A DNA stretch of 64,000 bases. It comes from Pseudacidovorax sp. RU35E. GTDB lineage: Bacteria > Pseudomonadota > Gammaproteobacteria > Burkholderiales > Burkholderiaceae_C. This document shows positions 9,097-17,694 of the stretch, in pieces. The stretch is taken from the NCBI RefSeq assembly GCF_900156165.1, contig NZ_FTMY01000005.1, positions 186,001-250,000 on the forward strand, given 5' to 3'. The position numbers and the translations under genes are program-made. The first letter of the stretch is position 1. Every line of letters begins with the position of its first letter. The notes under the pieces were generated by a model. The model was not told where the DNA came from. It searched no databases and saw only the letters and a program-made list of their open reading frames with translations.

Positions 9097-9296
9097 CGGT
9101 CGTGGTCGGGCAGATGGGAAGGAACCGGCTCCTGCATCGGTCGGCGCAAGGGAGCGGGCGGGCGAGTGGCAGCCGTTGCGGCACATCGCCAACGCTTGCG
9201 GCGGCCGTGCTCCGATGCGAGTGTGCTGCCGGATCCGCGCCGCTGTTTAGCCGGGTTTGCGCGAATGCCGACATCGGCGACGCAGGAGCACAAAGC

Positions 9297-9323
9297 AAAA
9301 AAAACGCCACCCGAAGGTGGCGT
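9297..9323 (-). terminator. Rho-independent terminator of ohrR-ohr
   Basis: On the minus strand an 8-bp stem ACGCCACC/GGTGGCGT with a four-base loop (TTCG on the transcript) is followed by eight T residues, 26 bp after the ohr stop codon. This is a textbook intrinsic terminator. Confidence 0.9.
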
Positions 9324-9349
9324 CTTTCGTCGCGGAGTCAGCGAGATGA

Positions 9350-9775
9350 TCAGGCGATCGACAGCTCGACCTCGACGTTGCCGCGGGTGGCGTTGGAGTA
9401 GGGGCACACCTCGTGGGCGGCGTCGACCAGCTTCTTCTTCTGCTCGTCGTCCAGGCCCGGCAGCGTGATGGCCAGCTTGGCGGCGATGCCGTAGGCGGCG
9501 CCGCCCTTGATCGGGCCCAGGGAGACGCTGGCGTCGATGCTCACGTCATCGGGCACCTTCACGCCGACCTTGGGGCCGACGGCCTTCATGGCGCCGATGA
9601 AGCAGGCGGAGTAGCCAGCCGCGAACAGCTGCTCTGGGTTGGTGCCGGGCTTGCCGGAGCCGGGGGAGCTCAGCGTCACGTCCAGGGCGCCGTCGCTGGT
9701 CTTGCTGGCGCCTTCGCGACCACCGGTGGTGTGGGCTTGGGCGGTGTAGAGCACTTTTTCGAGCTTGTGGGTCAT
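9350..9775 (-). CDS. ohr: Organic hydroperoxide resistance protein Ohr
   Basis: The 141-residue protein matches Ohr over its whole length. Cys58 (in GYSACF) and Cys124 (in HEVCPYS) are the peroxidatic and resolving cysteines, and Arg20 and Glu48 (NPEQLF) fit the catalytic network. Ohr reduces organic and fatty-acid hydroperoxides in the cytoplasm using lipoylated proteins as reductant. It lies 49 bp downstream of ohrR on the same strand and ends at a strong terminator, so the two form an operon derepressed by organic peroxides. Confidence 0.96.
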   Translation of the reverse strand: MTHKLEKVLYTAQAHTTGGREGASKTSDGALDVTLSSPGSGKPGTNPEQLFAAGYSACFIGAMKAVGPKVGVKVPDDVSIDASVSLGPIKGGAAYGIAAKLAITLPGLDDEQKKKLVDAAHEVCPYSNATRGNVEVELSIA

Positions 9776-9824
9776 GGTCTTTCTCCTGGGTTGAATGGGG
9801 GAAAACAAGGGAGGCAAGGAACGA

Positions 9825-10274
9825 TCAGGCGGCGGACACGCGGTCGCGCAGCGCCTGCAATTGCCGGGTGAGCTGCGAGAGCTCCTCCAGCGAACACTGA
9901 CTTGCGGCCAGCAGGCACTGCGGCACCTGCACGGCCCGGGCCCGCAGCGCCCGGCCCTCGGCCGTCAGGCGGATCAGCACGCGCCGCTCGTCGGCCACGT
10001 CGCGCATGCGGGTGAGGTACCCGGTCGCTTCGAGGCGCTTGAGCAGGGGGGTGAGCGTGCCGGAGTCCAGTGACAGCCGTGTGCCGAGTTCCGACACGGT
10101 GACGCCATCGGCCTCCCACAGTGCCAGCATCACCAGGTACTGCGGGTAGGTCAACGCCAACTCGTCGAGCAGCGGCTTGTACAGCCGCGTCATGGACAGG
10201 GACGCCGAATACAGCGCGAAGCACAGCTGGTTGTCCAGGCTGAGCAGTTCGGCGGTGGTGGGCGTCTTGGGCAT
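9825..10274 (-). CDS. ohrR: OhrR, peroxide-sensing MarR-family repressor
   Basis: A 149-residue MarR protein with the OhrR signature: the reactive Cys18 in [11 protein letters not shown] near the N-terminus, the tyrosines that hold it (near residues 22 and 31), and a winged helix with [20 protein letters not shown] as recognition region and DVADERRV as wing. Two additional Cys residues near 119 and 126 could form the second redox partner of a 2-Cys type OhrR. It is upstream of ohr, and the DNA just before it carries a palindromic operator. Confidence 0.95.
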   Translation of the reverse strand: MPKTPTTAELLSLDNQLCFALYSASLSMTRLYKPLLDELALTYPQYLVMLALWEADGVTVSELGTRLSLDSGTLTPLLKRLEATGYLTRMRDVADERRVLIRLTAEGRALRARAVQVPQCLLAASQCSLEELSQLTRQLQALRDRVSAA

Positions 10275-10285
10275 GGGCCGGATTG

Positions 10286-10323
10286 TGCGCGCAATTCAAT
10301 TGCGCGCAAACCAATTGCGTGCA
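10286..10323. promoter_or_regulatory. OhrR operator, palindrome plus extra half-site
   Basis: A 23-bp palindrome with 11-bp arms (TGCGCGCAATT, one central C, AATTGCGCGCA) occupies 10286-10308, starting 12 bp upstream of the ohrR ATG. A further half-site AATTGCGTGCA follows at 10313-10323. The CAATT/AATTG core is the type of site bound by OhrR-class MarR repressors. The three half-sites could let two dimers bind and cover the ohrR-ohr promoter. Confidence 0.8.
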
Positions 10324-10369
10324 AGACCATGGCGCGGACAGGGCCGTCGTCCCTGTCCACCGTGCGCCC

Positions 10370-11188
10370 TCAGCGGCCGGTGAAGCGCGCCGGCCGGCGT
10401 TCGACGAAGGCGCGCACACCCTCGGCGGCGTCCTCCGTCGTCTGCAGGCGTTGCTGCACCGGGCCGAAGTCGGCCACGGCGGCGGCCTGGCCCAGTTCGA
10501 TCGCCTTGAGCACGTTCAGACGCGTGGCGACCACCGCCTGCGGCGCCTGCGCGGCGATGCGGCGGGCGATGCCCACGGCGGCGTCCAGCACCTCGGCGGC
10601 CGGCACCACCTTCTGCACGAAGTTGCAGCGGTAGGCCTCGGCGGCATCGAACTCGTCGGCGGTGAGCAGGTGCAGCAGCGCATTGCCCACGCCGGCGCGC
10701 TCGGGCATGCGCAGCGTGGCGCCGCCGGTCGGCAGGATGCAGCGCTGCACTTCCATCTGCGAGAAGCGGCAGTCGTCGGCCGCCACGGTGATGTCGGCGC
10801 CCAGCATCAGCTCGATGCCCACCGTGTAGCAGATGCCCTTGACGGCCGCGACCATGGGCTTGGTGCGGCGGCGGTAGCCGGGCAGGCCGAAGTCGTGCGG
10901 CTCGACCAGGCCCATGGGCGCGAGCTTTTCGCCGCGGCGCAGATGCTCCACCACCTGCGGCAGGTCCAGCCCGGCGGTGAAGTGGTCGCCGAAGGCATGC
11001 AGCACGCCCACGCGCAGATCGGGCTCGTCGTCCAGCCGCGTGTAGGCCTCGGCCAGCTCGCGGAACATGCGCGGCGTCCAGCCGTTGCGCTTGGCCGGGC
11101 GGTTGATGCCGATGAGCAGGATGTGCGTGTCGACGACTTCGCAGCTGATGCAGCCTTCGGGCGGTGGGGCGGGGGTCTGGATGTCCAT
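10370..11188 (-). CDS. Enoyl-CoA hydratase/isomerase family protein
   Basis: A 272-residue crotonase-fold protein. The oxyanion-hole segments are HAFGDHFTAGLDL (near 66-78) and VKGICYTVGIELMLGADI (near 112-129). The second catalytic Glu of true hydratases is not obvious: the region reads MEVQRCILPTGG, where many hydratases have an E in the ExxxGxxP pattern, so hydratase, isomerase or thioesterase activity are all possible. The ATG at 11188 starts MDIQTPAP. It is transcribed divergently from arfB. It fits the beta-oxidation theme of the window. Confidence 0.85.
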   Translation of the reverse strand: MDIQTPAPPPEGCISCEVVDTHILLIGINRPAKRNGWTPRMFRELAEAYTRLDDEPDLRVGVLHAFGDHFTAGLDLPQVVEHLRRGEKLAPMGLVEPHDFGLPGYRRRTKPMVAAVKGICYTVGIELMLGADITVAADDCRFSQMEVQRCILPTGGATLRMPERAGVGNALLHLLTADEFDAAEAYRCNFVQKVVPAAEVLDAAVGIARRIAAQAPQAVVATRLNVLKAIELGQAAAVADFGPVQQRLQTTEDAAEGVRAFVERRPARFTGR

Positions 11189-11356
11189 GGGGCCGTGTGT
11201 CCTGGGTGTTGTCTCCAGCGGCGGAACATAGGGCATCGGCGCGCGGATGGCGGTCGCGCAGACGACGGCCCGCCACCACGACCCGGATCGCCCGAATCCG
11301 CACATGCCCACGGCCGGCGCATGCATGGGGCGCATCCCCTAGACTGCCCGTCCGCC

Positions 11357-11761
11357 ATGCCCCTCACCATCGACCCCCACGACATCGAGTTCAGCGCCGT
11401 CCGCGCGCAGGGGCCGGGCGGGCAGAACGTCAACAAGGTGTCGAGCGCCGTGCACCTGCGCTTCGACATCCGCCGCTCCTCGCTGCCCGACGCGGTCAAG
11501 GAGCGGCTGCTGCAGCGCCAGGATCAGCGCATCACCAAGGACGGCGTCATCGTCATCAAGGCGCAGTCCTCGCGCAGCCAGGACCAGAACAAGGCCGAGG
11601 CCGTGAGCCGGCTGGAGGAGATCGTCGCCTCGGCCGCCACCGTGCGCCGGCCGAGACGGGCGACCGCGCCCACCTTCGGCTCCCGGCAGCGGCGACTCGC
11701 GTCCAAGGCCTTGCGCTCCACCATCAAGTCTGGCCGGGGCAAGGTGTCGCTTCAGGGGTGA
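11357..11761 (+). CDS. arfB: Peptidyl-tRNA hydrolase ArfB (ribosome rescue)
   Basis: A 134-residue release-factor-like protein with GPGGQNVNKV (GGQ at residues 21-23), the loop that hydrolyses peptidyl-tRNA. Its C-terminal Arg/Lys-rich tail (RRPRRATAPTFGSRQRR onward) is the extension that enters the empty mRNA channel of stalled ribosomes. ArfB (YaeJ) rescues non-stop ribosomes without a stop codon. The length matches E. coli ArfB (140). It stands alone, divergent from the enoyl-CoA hydratase. Confidence 0.93.
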   Translation: MPLTIDPHDIEFSAVRAQGPGGQNVNKVSSAVHLRFDIRRSSLPDAVKERLLQRQDQRITKDGVIVIKAQSSRSQDQNKAEAVSRLEEIVASAATVRRPRRATAPTFGSRQRRLASKALRSTIKSGRGKVSLQG

Positions 11762-11802
11762 GCCTGGCGGCCGGGCGTAGACGGTGCGCGCGTCAGGGGC
11801 GA

Positions 11803-12312
11803 TCAGTCCGCGCGACCGCCGAGCTGCTGGAGCCCGAGCCAGGCCACGTTCGCCAGGCCCAGCCCACCGGTGGTGGCGGCAGGTTCGAAGGTGGCGCTCG
11901 AACGCGCATTCGGCCGCGGAAAGGTGGGTCCAGCCGCTGCAGTGGCCGCCGGCACACCGATGTGGACCATCGTGCCGAAGACCTGCTGCGGCTGCACCGC
12001 GAATGAGCGGCTGGCGCCCTGCGACAGATCCAGGTTGAGGGCGGCGACGCCGGCCCGTGCATCGGGCGCCGCGTGCACAACGGCCTGCGGTGCAGGCGCC
12101 GCGTTCTCGAGCGCCAAGTTTTCGGTGGCCAGTGCCGGCGCGGTAGAAGCGATCAGCATCAGGGCCGACGCGGCCTGGCGGAGCGAGAGAGCGGGAATGG
12201 GTGATCCTTGGCGGGGGGTGGCTTGGGCCGCGAACGGCCGGGCGAACCGACCCGCAGACGCGGGTTGCGGCGACGAGCGTACCGCATGACGGGTGCGGCA
12301 AGACAGCCGCAT
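11803..12312 (-). CDS. Small exported protein of unknown function, start uncertain
   Basis: An in-frame stretch encodes a hydrophobic segment SALMLIASTAPALA that looks like a signal peptide, followed by about 115 residues rich in Ala, Pro and Gln without a family I know. The ATG at 12312 gives about 50 Arg-rich residues before the signal, which is unusual. Alternatives are an ATG at 12159, which truncates the signal peptide, or an ATT at 12198 that sits six bases after AAGGA. I keep the longest ATG start but consider the N-terminus unresolved. The gene could be spurious upstream of the signal segment. Confidence 0.45.
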   Translation of the reverse strand: MRLSCRTRHAVRSSPQPASAGRFARPFAAQATPRQGSPIPALSLRQAASALMLIASTAPALATENLALENAAPAPQAVVHAAPDARAGVAALNLDLSQGASRSFAVQPQQVFGTMVHIGVPAATAAAGPTFPRPNARSSATFEPAATTGGLGLANVAWLGLQQLGGRAD

Positions 12313-12352
12313 GCGCAGGACGCAGCGGGCCAAAGCGATGTCCGGCCGCCGC

Positions 12353-13330
12353 TCAATCCAGCTTGATGCCCGCGGCGCGGATCACTCCGCCCAGCTTGAC
12401 GGCGTCGTCCCTGATCGCCTGGCCGAATTGCTCGGGCGTGCTGGCCACCACGTCCATGCCCATGGCCCCCAGCTTCTCCGACGTCTCTGGCTGGCGCAGG
12501 ATGCGGGTGATCTCGCCGTTGAGCTTGGCGACGATGGCGCGGTCGGTGCCGGCCGGTGCAACGAAGCCGATCCAGGTCACCAGGTCCATGCCGGGCAGGC
12601 CGCACTCGGCCATGGTCGGCACGTCCGGCAGTTGCGGCGAGCGCTTGGCGCTGGTCACCGCGATCGCGCGCACCTTGCCGGCCTTCACGAAGGACATGGC
12701 GGGGCCAAGGGCATCGAAGATCACGGGCACCTGGCCGCCGACGACATCGGTCATGGCCGGGCCGCTGCCCTTGTAGGGCACGGCCACCATGTCCACCTTG
12801 GCCGAGGCCTTGAAGGCTTCACCGGCCACCTGGGCCGGCAGCGCGCCATGCGCATAGGCGAGGCTGCCGTTGCGCGACTTGGCGAGTGCCACGACATCGG
12901 CCACCTGGCGGGCGGGCAGGCTGGGGTGGGCCGCCATCACCATGGGCATGGTCACGGCCAGGGTCACGGGCGCAAAGCTCTGGATGGGGTCGTAGGGCAG
13001 CTTGGCGTACAGGCTCTGGTTCATCGACAGGGTGGCGTCGATGGGCAGGAAGAGCGTGTAGCCGTCGGGTGCCGCGCGTGCCGCCAGGTCGGCGGCAATG
13101 ACGGTGTTGCCGCCCGGGCGGTTGTCGACCGTGACGGGCACCTTCCAGTGTTCGGTGAGCTTGGCGGCCACCACGCGCGCGACGGTGTCGGTGCCGCCGC
13201 CCGGCGGGAAGGGCACGATGATGCGGATCGGCCGCTCGGGGTAGCTGTCCGCGGCCGACGCAGCGACGGCAGCGGCATGGGCGAGCGGCAGCGCGAGCGC
13301 GCCGACCAGGAGTTTTAGCAGGGTTCTCAC
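12353..13330 (-). CDS. Bug/TctC-family periplasmic solute receptor
   Basis: A 325-residue receptor with a Sec signal peptide (LLVGALALPLAHAAAVAASA), then PERPIRIIVPFPPGGGTDTV, TVDNRPGGNTVIAADLAA and AVPYKGSGPAMTDVVGGQVP, the conserved carboxylate-binding loops of Bug proteins. No transport genes flank it, as is common for this expanded betaproteobacterial family, so the partner permease must be encoded elsewhere. It has its own promoter about 100 bp upstream of the ATG and is probably monocistronic. Confidence 0.9.
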   Translation of the reverse strand: MRTLLKLLVGALALPLAHAAAVAASAADSYPERPIRIIVPFPPGGGTDTVARVVAAKLTEHWKVPVTVDNRPGGNTVIAADLAARAAPDGYTLFLPIDATLSMNQSLYAKLPYDPIQSFAPVTLAVTMPMVMAAHPSLPARQVADVVALAKSRNGSLAYAHGALPAQVAGEAFKASAKVDMVAVPYKGSGPAMTDVVGGQVPVIFDALGPAMSFVKAGKVRAIAVTSAKRSPQLPDVPTMAECGLPGMDLVTWIGFVAPAGTDRAIVAKLNGEITRILRQPETSEKLGAMGMDVVASTPEQFGQAIRDDAVKLGGVIRAAGIKLD

Positions 13331-13437
13331 GGCTGGGGCCTTTCAGGAAATCGACCGGGCGCGACGCCGCTGAAGCGCGCGGTGGACCGATTTCGCGGCA
13401 CCCTGGAACGTCATCACCTCGCCGTCGCAACGCAGAT

Positions 13438-13466
13438 ACGTTACTTTTCAATAATTGAGGTGTCAA
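13438..13466 (-). promoter_or_regulatory. Sigma-70 promoter for the Bug receptor gene
   Basis: On the minus strand a perfect -35 box TTGACA (13466-13461) is followed after 17 bp by TAACGT (13443-13438). It lies in an unusually AT-rich patch for this genome and would give a leader of about 100 nt to the ATG at 13330. Confidence 0.6.
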
Positions 13467-13581
13467 CTAGTTGGGTATTGGCATGGCGGTGGTGCGCCGT
13501 GCCTCGGGCGGTGCACCGCCCAGGGGCGCCGGCGTTGCGCGCGCGGCCTGCCTTGCGCAGGCGCGACGCGCGCCATACTCC

Positions 13582-14430
13582 TCAGTAGCTGTACACCCCA
13601 CGCCCCGTCTTGCGCCCGAGCTGGCCCGCCGCGACCATCTCCTTGAGCAGCGGGCAGGGCCGGTACTTGGAGTCGCCGAATTCGTCCAGGTAGACCTCCA
13701 TCACCGCCAGGCACACGTCCAGGCCGATCATGTCGGCCAGGGCCAGCGGGCCGATCGGGTGGTTGCAGCCCAGCTTCATGCCGGCGTCGATGTCCTCCGG
13801 CGTGGCCAGGCCCTCGGCCAGCACGAAGAAGGCCTCATTGATCATCGGCACCAGGATGCGGTTGACCACGAAACCCGGCGCGTTCTTCACGGTGATGGGC
13901 TGCTTGCCCAGCTTGAGGGCCAGCGCCTTCACGGCGTCGTGCGTGGCGTCGCTGGTGAGGTAGCCGCGGATCAGCTCCACCAGCGCCATCATCGGCACCG
14001 GGTTGAAGAAGTGCATGCCGATGAAGCGGTCGGCGCGCGAGGTGTCGGCGGCCAGCTGCGTGATCGAGATGGACGAGGTGTTGGACGCGACGATCACCTC
14101 GGGCGCCAGCAGCGCATCGACCTGCTTGAGGATCTTGCGCTTGAGTTCGTGGTTCTCAGTGGCGGCCTCGATGACCAGCTGCGCAGCCTTGAGGTCATCG
14201 TAGTTCGTCGAACCCTGGATCAGCCCGAGCGCGGCGGCCTTCTGCGCCTCAGTGAGCTTTTCCTTCTTGATCAGCCGGTCGAGGCTGCCTGAGACGGTGG
14301 CGAGGCCCTTGTCCACGGCGGCCTGGTTGATGTCCACCATCACCACCTTGACGCCCGACACGGCACAGGCCTGCGCGATGCCGTTGCCCATGGTGCCGGC
14401 ACCGATGATGCCCACGGTCTGGATGTCCAT
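13582..14430 (-). CDS. 3-hydroxybutyryl-CoA dehydrogenase
   Basis: The 282-residue protein has GIIGAGTMGNGIAQ (NAD-binding Rossmann loop, residues 8-21), EAATEN near 89-94, SNTSS at 116-120 and MHFFNPVPMM with catalytic His140. Then comes NAPGFVVNR, marking the C-terminal dimerisation domain. The length equals PaaH/HbdA/BHBD single-domain enzymes, which oxidise (S)-3-hydroxyacyl-CoA to 3-ketoacyl-CoA with NAD(P). It is monocistronic here, divergent from the AraC gene, and could serve butyrate, PHB or phenylacetate catabolism. Confidence 0.94.
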   Translation of the reverse strand: MDIQTVGIIGAGTMGNGIAQACAVSGVKVVMVDINQAAVDKGLATVSGSLDRLIKKEKLTEAQKAAALGLIQGSTNYDDLKAAQLVIEAATENHELKRKILKQVDALLAPEVIVASNTSSISITQLAADTSRADRFIGMHFFNPVPMMALVELIRGYLTSDATHDAVKALALKLGKQPITVKNAPGFVVNRILVPMINEAFFVLAEGLATPEDIDAGMKLGCNHPIGPLALADMIGLDVCLAVMEVYLDEFGDSKYRPCPLLKEMVAAGQLGRKTGRGVYSY

Positions 14431-14882
14431 TGATTCGCTCCTCGAGATTGGAAAGGAAGAAAGGAAAAAAGAGGCGGAAGGATCTGCAGGCAATGCTAAC
14501 GGCCCATGCGGGAGCCGCCTGTTGCGCAGGCGCAGGGTGACCGCGGTCGCGGAGCGGGGGGCGCGCCTCGGGCCTTCGGGTCAGTCCCGATGCCGGCAGC
14601 CGCCGGACAGCCAGTTGTCGCAAGCGCTGCGAGTGGGCGACTGCCTACCCTCGCGGCCACGACCGGGCCTCCAGAGCCCCGGCCCCAGAACCGCCGGAGA
14701 CACCGTCCATGCGCCCTAGGGTAAGTCCCTCGACCCGTCCGCTTCCAAGTGCCCAGACGCGCCACTACGATGGCGCGCGCTTCCCGTCGACCCGGCTGCC
14801 GGATGCGGCCGGGCCGGGGGCCGACCCGCACCACGGTGGCGGCCTGGCGGGGCCGCACCTTCTGCCAGGAGGAGACACGAGG
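14431..14882. other. Intergenic region between divergent dehydrogenase and AraC genes
   Basis: This 452-bp space holds an AGGAGGA ribosome site for the AraC gene at 14867-14873. The AraC frame is open back to an ATG at 14709, so up to 58 extra residues cannot be formally excluded, but that extension is Pro/Gly/Arg-rich and lacks a ribosome site. No further gene, terminator or convincing promoter was seen. Confidence 0.6.
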
Positions 14883-15689
14883 ATGCACATGAGCAGGGCG
14901 AACCGCGCCGCAGGCGAGCGCGTGATGTGGCTGACGTCTCAGCGCGTCTTCTACGCCGGGCTGCTGGGCGCGACGCGCACCCGCAGTCTGGGTGGCCATG
15001 CCGTGTACGTGTCGCCGCGCGGCCTGCCCAATCGCGTGAGCATCGATGGCGGCCCCTGGCAGTCGGGCGAACTGCTCGTGGTGCCGCCGCATGTGCCCCA
15101 TCGCGTCGAAAGCCCCGAGCCGCAGGTGCTCAACGTGGTGGTCGAGGCCGAGTCGGTCCGTGCCGAGGCGCTGCCACCGGTGCTGCAGCAAAGCGGCGCA
15201 GTGCACGACGACGCCATGGTGCGCCGCGTGCGGGTGGCCCATGCGCAGCTGCTGGCCGCCTGCGAGGGCGAGGCGCCCCCGCCGGCCGACTTCGACCGGC
15301 TCTTCTTCGGCGAAGCGCTGGCGCCGCGCTGCGTCGATCCGCGCATCGCACAGGTCATCGCCCGCATCTGCGCCAACCCGGCCGAAGCCCTGGCCGCCGA
15401 GGCCTGCGCGGAGTCGGTGGGGCTGTCCTTCTCGCGCTTCCTGCATCTGTTCCGCGACCAGGTGGGCGTGCCCTTCCGCGTGTTCCGCGCCTGGAAGCGG
15501 GCGCGCAGCCTGCTGCGCTACGTGCACCAGGGCACGAGCCTCACCGACATCGCGCTGGAAGCGGGCTATCCCGATTCCACCCACTTCAGCCATTCGATCC
15601 GGCAGGTGTATGGCCTCACGCCCAGCGACATCGTCGCGGGCTCGCGCCGCCTGGCCGTGATGGACGCGCACGGGCCCGCGGCGGCCTGA
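14883..15689 (+). CDS. AraC-family transcriptional regulator
   Basis: A 268-residue protein with a cupin-like N-terminal effector domain (residues 20-110, including PHVPHRVESPEPQ) and a C-terminal double helix-turn-helix. Its first helix pair is around VGLSFSRFLHLFRDQVGVPF, and its second around SLTDIALEAGYPDSTHFSHS with the conserved RQVYGLTPSD. It is 49 bp upstream of livH in the same direction, so it is probably the local regulator of the liv-fadD cassette and may be co-transcribed. The inducer is unknown. Confidence 0.9.
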   Translation: MHMSRANRAAGERVMWLTSQRVFYAGLLGATRTRSLGGHAVYVSPRGLPNRVSIDGGPWQSGELLVVPPHVPHRVESPEPQVLNVVVEAESVRAEALPPVLQQSGAVHDDAMVRRVRVAHAQLLAACEGEAPPPADFDRLFFGEALAPRCVDPRIAQVIARICANPAEALAAEACAESVGLSFSRFLHLFRDQVGVPFRVFRAWKRARSLLRYVHQGTSLTDIALEAGYPDSTHFSHSIRQVYGLTPSDIVAGSRRLAVMDAHGPAAA

Positions 15690-15738
15690 GCGCGCCCCGC
15701 ATCCGCCCCCTCGCGACGGACGCCGCGCGCACACGCAC

Positions 15739-16614
15739 ATGCAGGTGCTGCAACTCCTGCTCTCGGGCATCGCCCAGGGCTGCATCTACGGGCTGATCGC
15801 CCTGGGCTTCGTGCTCATCTACAAGGCCACCGAGACCGTCAGCTTCGCGCAGGGCGACCTGATGATGCTCGGCGCCTTCGCGGCCTTTGCGGCCATGACG
15901 CTGCTGGGCCTGCCCTTCTGGCTCGCGGCGGTGCTGGCGGTGGCGGCGCTGGTGGCCTTCGGCGCGCTGCTGGAGCTGGTGGTGATTCGGCCCATCCTGG
16001 GCCAGCCGCAGTTCTCCATCGTGATGCTGACCATCGGCATCGGCTACGTGGCGCGCGGGCTGATCACCATGGTGCCCGGCATCGGCACCGAGACGCACAC
16101 GCTGCCCGTGCCCTACAAGGACCAGGTCTGGAACCTGGGCGGCCTGGTGGTGAACGTGGAGCAGGCAGTGGTGATCGTGGCCACGGCCGTGCTGTGCGGC
16201 CTGCTCTTTGCCATGTTCCGCTACAGCAAGCTGGGCATCGCGATGCAGGCCAGCTCGCAGAACCAGCTGGCGGCGTACTACATGGGCATTCCGGTCAAGC
16301 GGCTCAACGGACTGGTGTGGGGCCTCGCAGCGGCGGTGGCCACGGTGGCGGGCATCCTGCTCGCGCCCATCACCTTCGTGCACGCCAACATGGGCTTCAT
16401 CGGGCTCAAGGCCTTTCCGGCGGCGGTGGTGGGCGGCTTCGGCAGCCTGCCGGGCGCCATCGTCGGCGGGCTGGTCATCGGCGTGGTGGAGTCGATGGCG
16501 GGCTTCTACCTGCCCGACGGCTTCAAGGACACGGCGCCGTACATCGTGGTGCTGGCCATGCTGATGGTGAAGCCCAACGGGTTGTTCGGCGAGAAGCTGC
16601 GCAAGAAGGTCTGA
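15739..16614 (+). CDS. LivH-type ABC permease (cassette 1)
   Basis: A 291-residue inner-membrane permease of the branched-chain amino acid (HAAT) ABC family. IYGLIALGFVLIYKATETVS and the FAQGDLMMLGAF segment at the N-terminus, and PAAVVGGFGSLPGAIVGGLV near 235-254, are signature stretches, with about eight membrane helices. It pairs with the LivM homologue three bases downstream. Genetic linkage to an acyl-CoA ligase suggests an organic acid rather than an amino acid as substrate, which is inference. Confidence 0.92.
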   Translation: MQVLQLLLSGIAQGCIYGLIALGFVLIYKATETVSFAQGDLMMLGAFAAFAAMTLLGLPFWLAAVLAVAALVAFGALLELVVIRPILGQPQFSIVMLTIGIGYVARGLITMVPGIGTETHTLPVPYKDQVWNLGGLVVNVEQAVVIVATAVLCGLLFAMFRYSKLGIAMQASSQNQLAAYYMGIPVKRLNGLVWGLAAAVATVAGILLAPITFVHANMGFIGLKAFPAAVVGGFGSLPGAIVGGLVIGVVESMAGFYLPDGFKDTAPYIVVLAMLMVKPNGLFGEKLRKKV

Positions 16615-16617
16615 GCC

Positions 16618-17694
16618 ATGCGTTTCATCTTCAAGACCTCCTACGCGCAGGACATCGACCTGGCCAAGCACGGCGGGCACCGCTTCTGGTATGCGCTGCT
16701 GGGCGTGGTGCTGCTGGCGGCGCCTTGGTTGCTGGACGAATACTGGCTGGCGCAGCTCAACTTCGTGCTCATCTACTCGGTGGTGGGGCTGGGGCTGATG
16801 CTGTTGGCGGGCTTCACCGGGCAGTTCTCCATCGGCCATGCGGCCTTCCTGGGCACGGGCGCGTACACGCAGGGCGTGCTGGTCAACCTGGGCGTGCCCT
16901 TTCCGGTGGCGATGGTGGCGGCGGCGCTGCTGTCCGCGGCGGTGGGCGTGGTGGTGGCCATGCCGGCGCTGCGGGTCAAGGGCATCTACCTGGGCATCGC
17001 CACGCTGGCCTTCGGCTTCATCGTCGAAGAGGTGTTCGCGCGCTGGGAAGGGCTCACGGGTGGCAACGCCGGCCTGCACGTCAAGTCGCCCCGGCTCTTC
17101 GGGCTGGACTTCGGCGGTGGCGAGGCCTTCTACTTCGTCTGCCTCGCCACGGCCGTGCTGTGCACGCTGGGCGTGCTCAACCTGCTGCGCGCGCCCACGG
17201 GCCGGGCCTTCGTGGCCATCCGCGATTCGGAGATCTCGGCGCAGAGCATGGGCATCCACCTGGCCCGCTACAAGACGCTGGCCTTCGCGCTGTCGGCGGC
17301 GCTCGCGGGGCTGGGCGGGGCGCTCTATGCGCACAAGATCAGCTTCCTCTCGCCCGACCAGTTCAGCATCCTGCAGTCCATCGACCTGCTGCTGCTGGTG
17401 GTGATCGGCGGGCTGGGCTCGGTGCACGGCGTGTTCCTGGGCGCCATCTTCCTGATCTCGATGCCGCAGCTCATCGCGTTGAGCAAGGACTGGTTGCCCG
17501 AAGCCGTGGGCCAGGCGCCCGGCCTGCAGGGGCTGGTGTACGGCCTGGTGCTGATCGCCTTCGTGCTCTTCGAGCCCATGGGCCTGTACGGCCGCTGGCT
17601 CAAGGTGCGCGCGTGGCTGCAGCTCTTTCCCTTCTACCGCCGCGGCATGTTCAAGCGGCAGAAGTCCTTCACCAAATCGGACCGGCTGAAATGA
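16618..17694 (+). CDS. LivM-type ABC permease (cassette 1)
   Basis: A 358-residue LivM-family permease with [20 protein letters not shown] near 63-82, the [20 protein letters not shown] segment, and [19 protein letters not shown] near the end. After the last helix comes a cytoplasmic basic tail of about 30 residues ([20 protein letters not shown], then KRQKS). The stop overlaps the start of the next gene as ATGA, showing translational coupling with the ATPase. Confidence 0.92.
   Translation: MRFIFKTSYAQDIDLAKHGGHRFWYALLGVVLLAAPWLLDEYWLAQLNFVLIYSVVGLGLMLLAGFTGQFSIGHAAFLGTGAYTQGVLVNLGVPFPVAMVAAALLSAAVGVVVAMPALRVKGIYLGIATLAFGFIVEEVFARWEGLTGGNAGLHVKSPRLFGLDFGGGEAFYFVCLATAVLCTLGVLNLLRAPTGRAFVAIRDSEISAQSMGIHLARYKTLAFALSAALAGLGGALYAHKISFLSPDQFSILQSIDLLLLVVIGGLGSVHGVFLGAIFLISMPQLIALSKDWLPEAVGQAPGLQGLVYGLVLIAFVLFEPMGLYGRWLKVRAWLQLFPFYRRGMFKRQKSFTKSDRLK

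Noticed and set aside
15616-17427. Minus-strand open frame of 603 codons opposite livH/livM of cassette 1
   Set aside because: His/Gln/Arg-rich shadow without homology; real genes on the plus strand.
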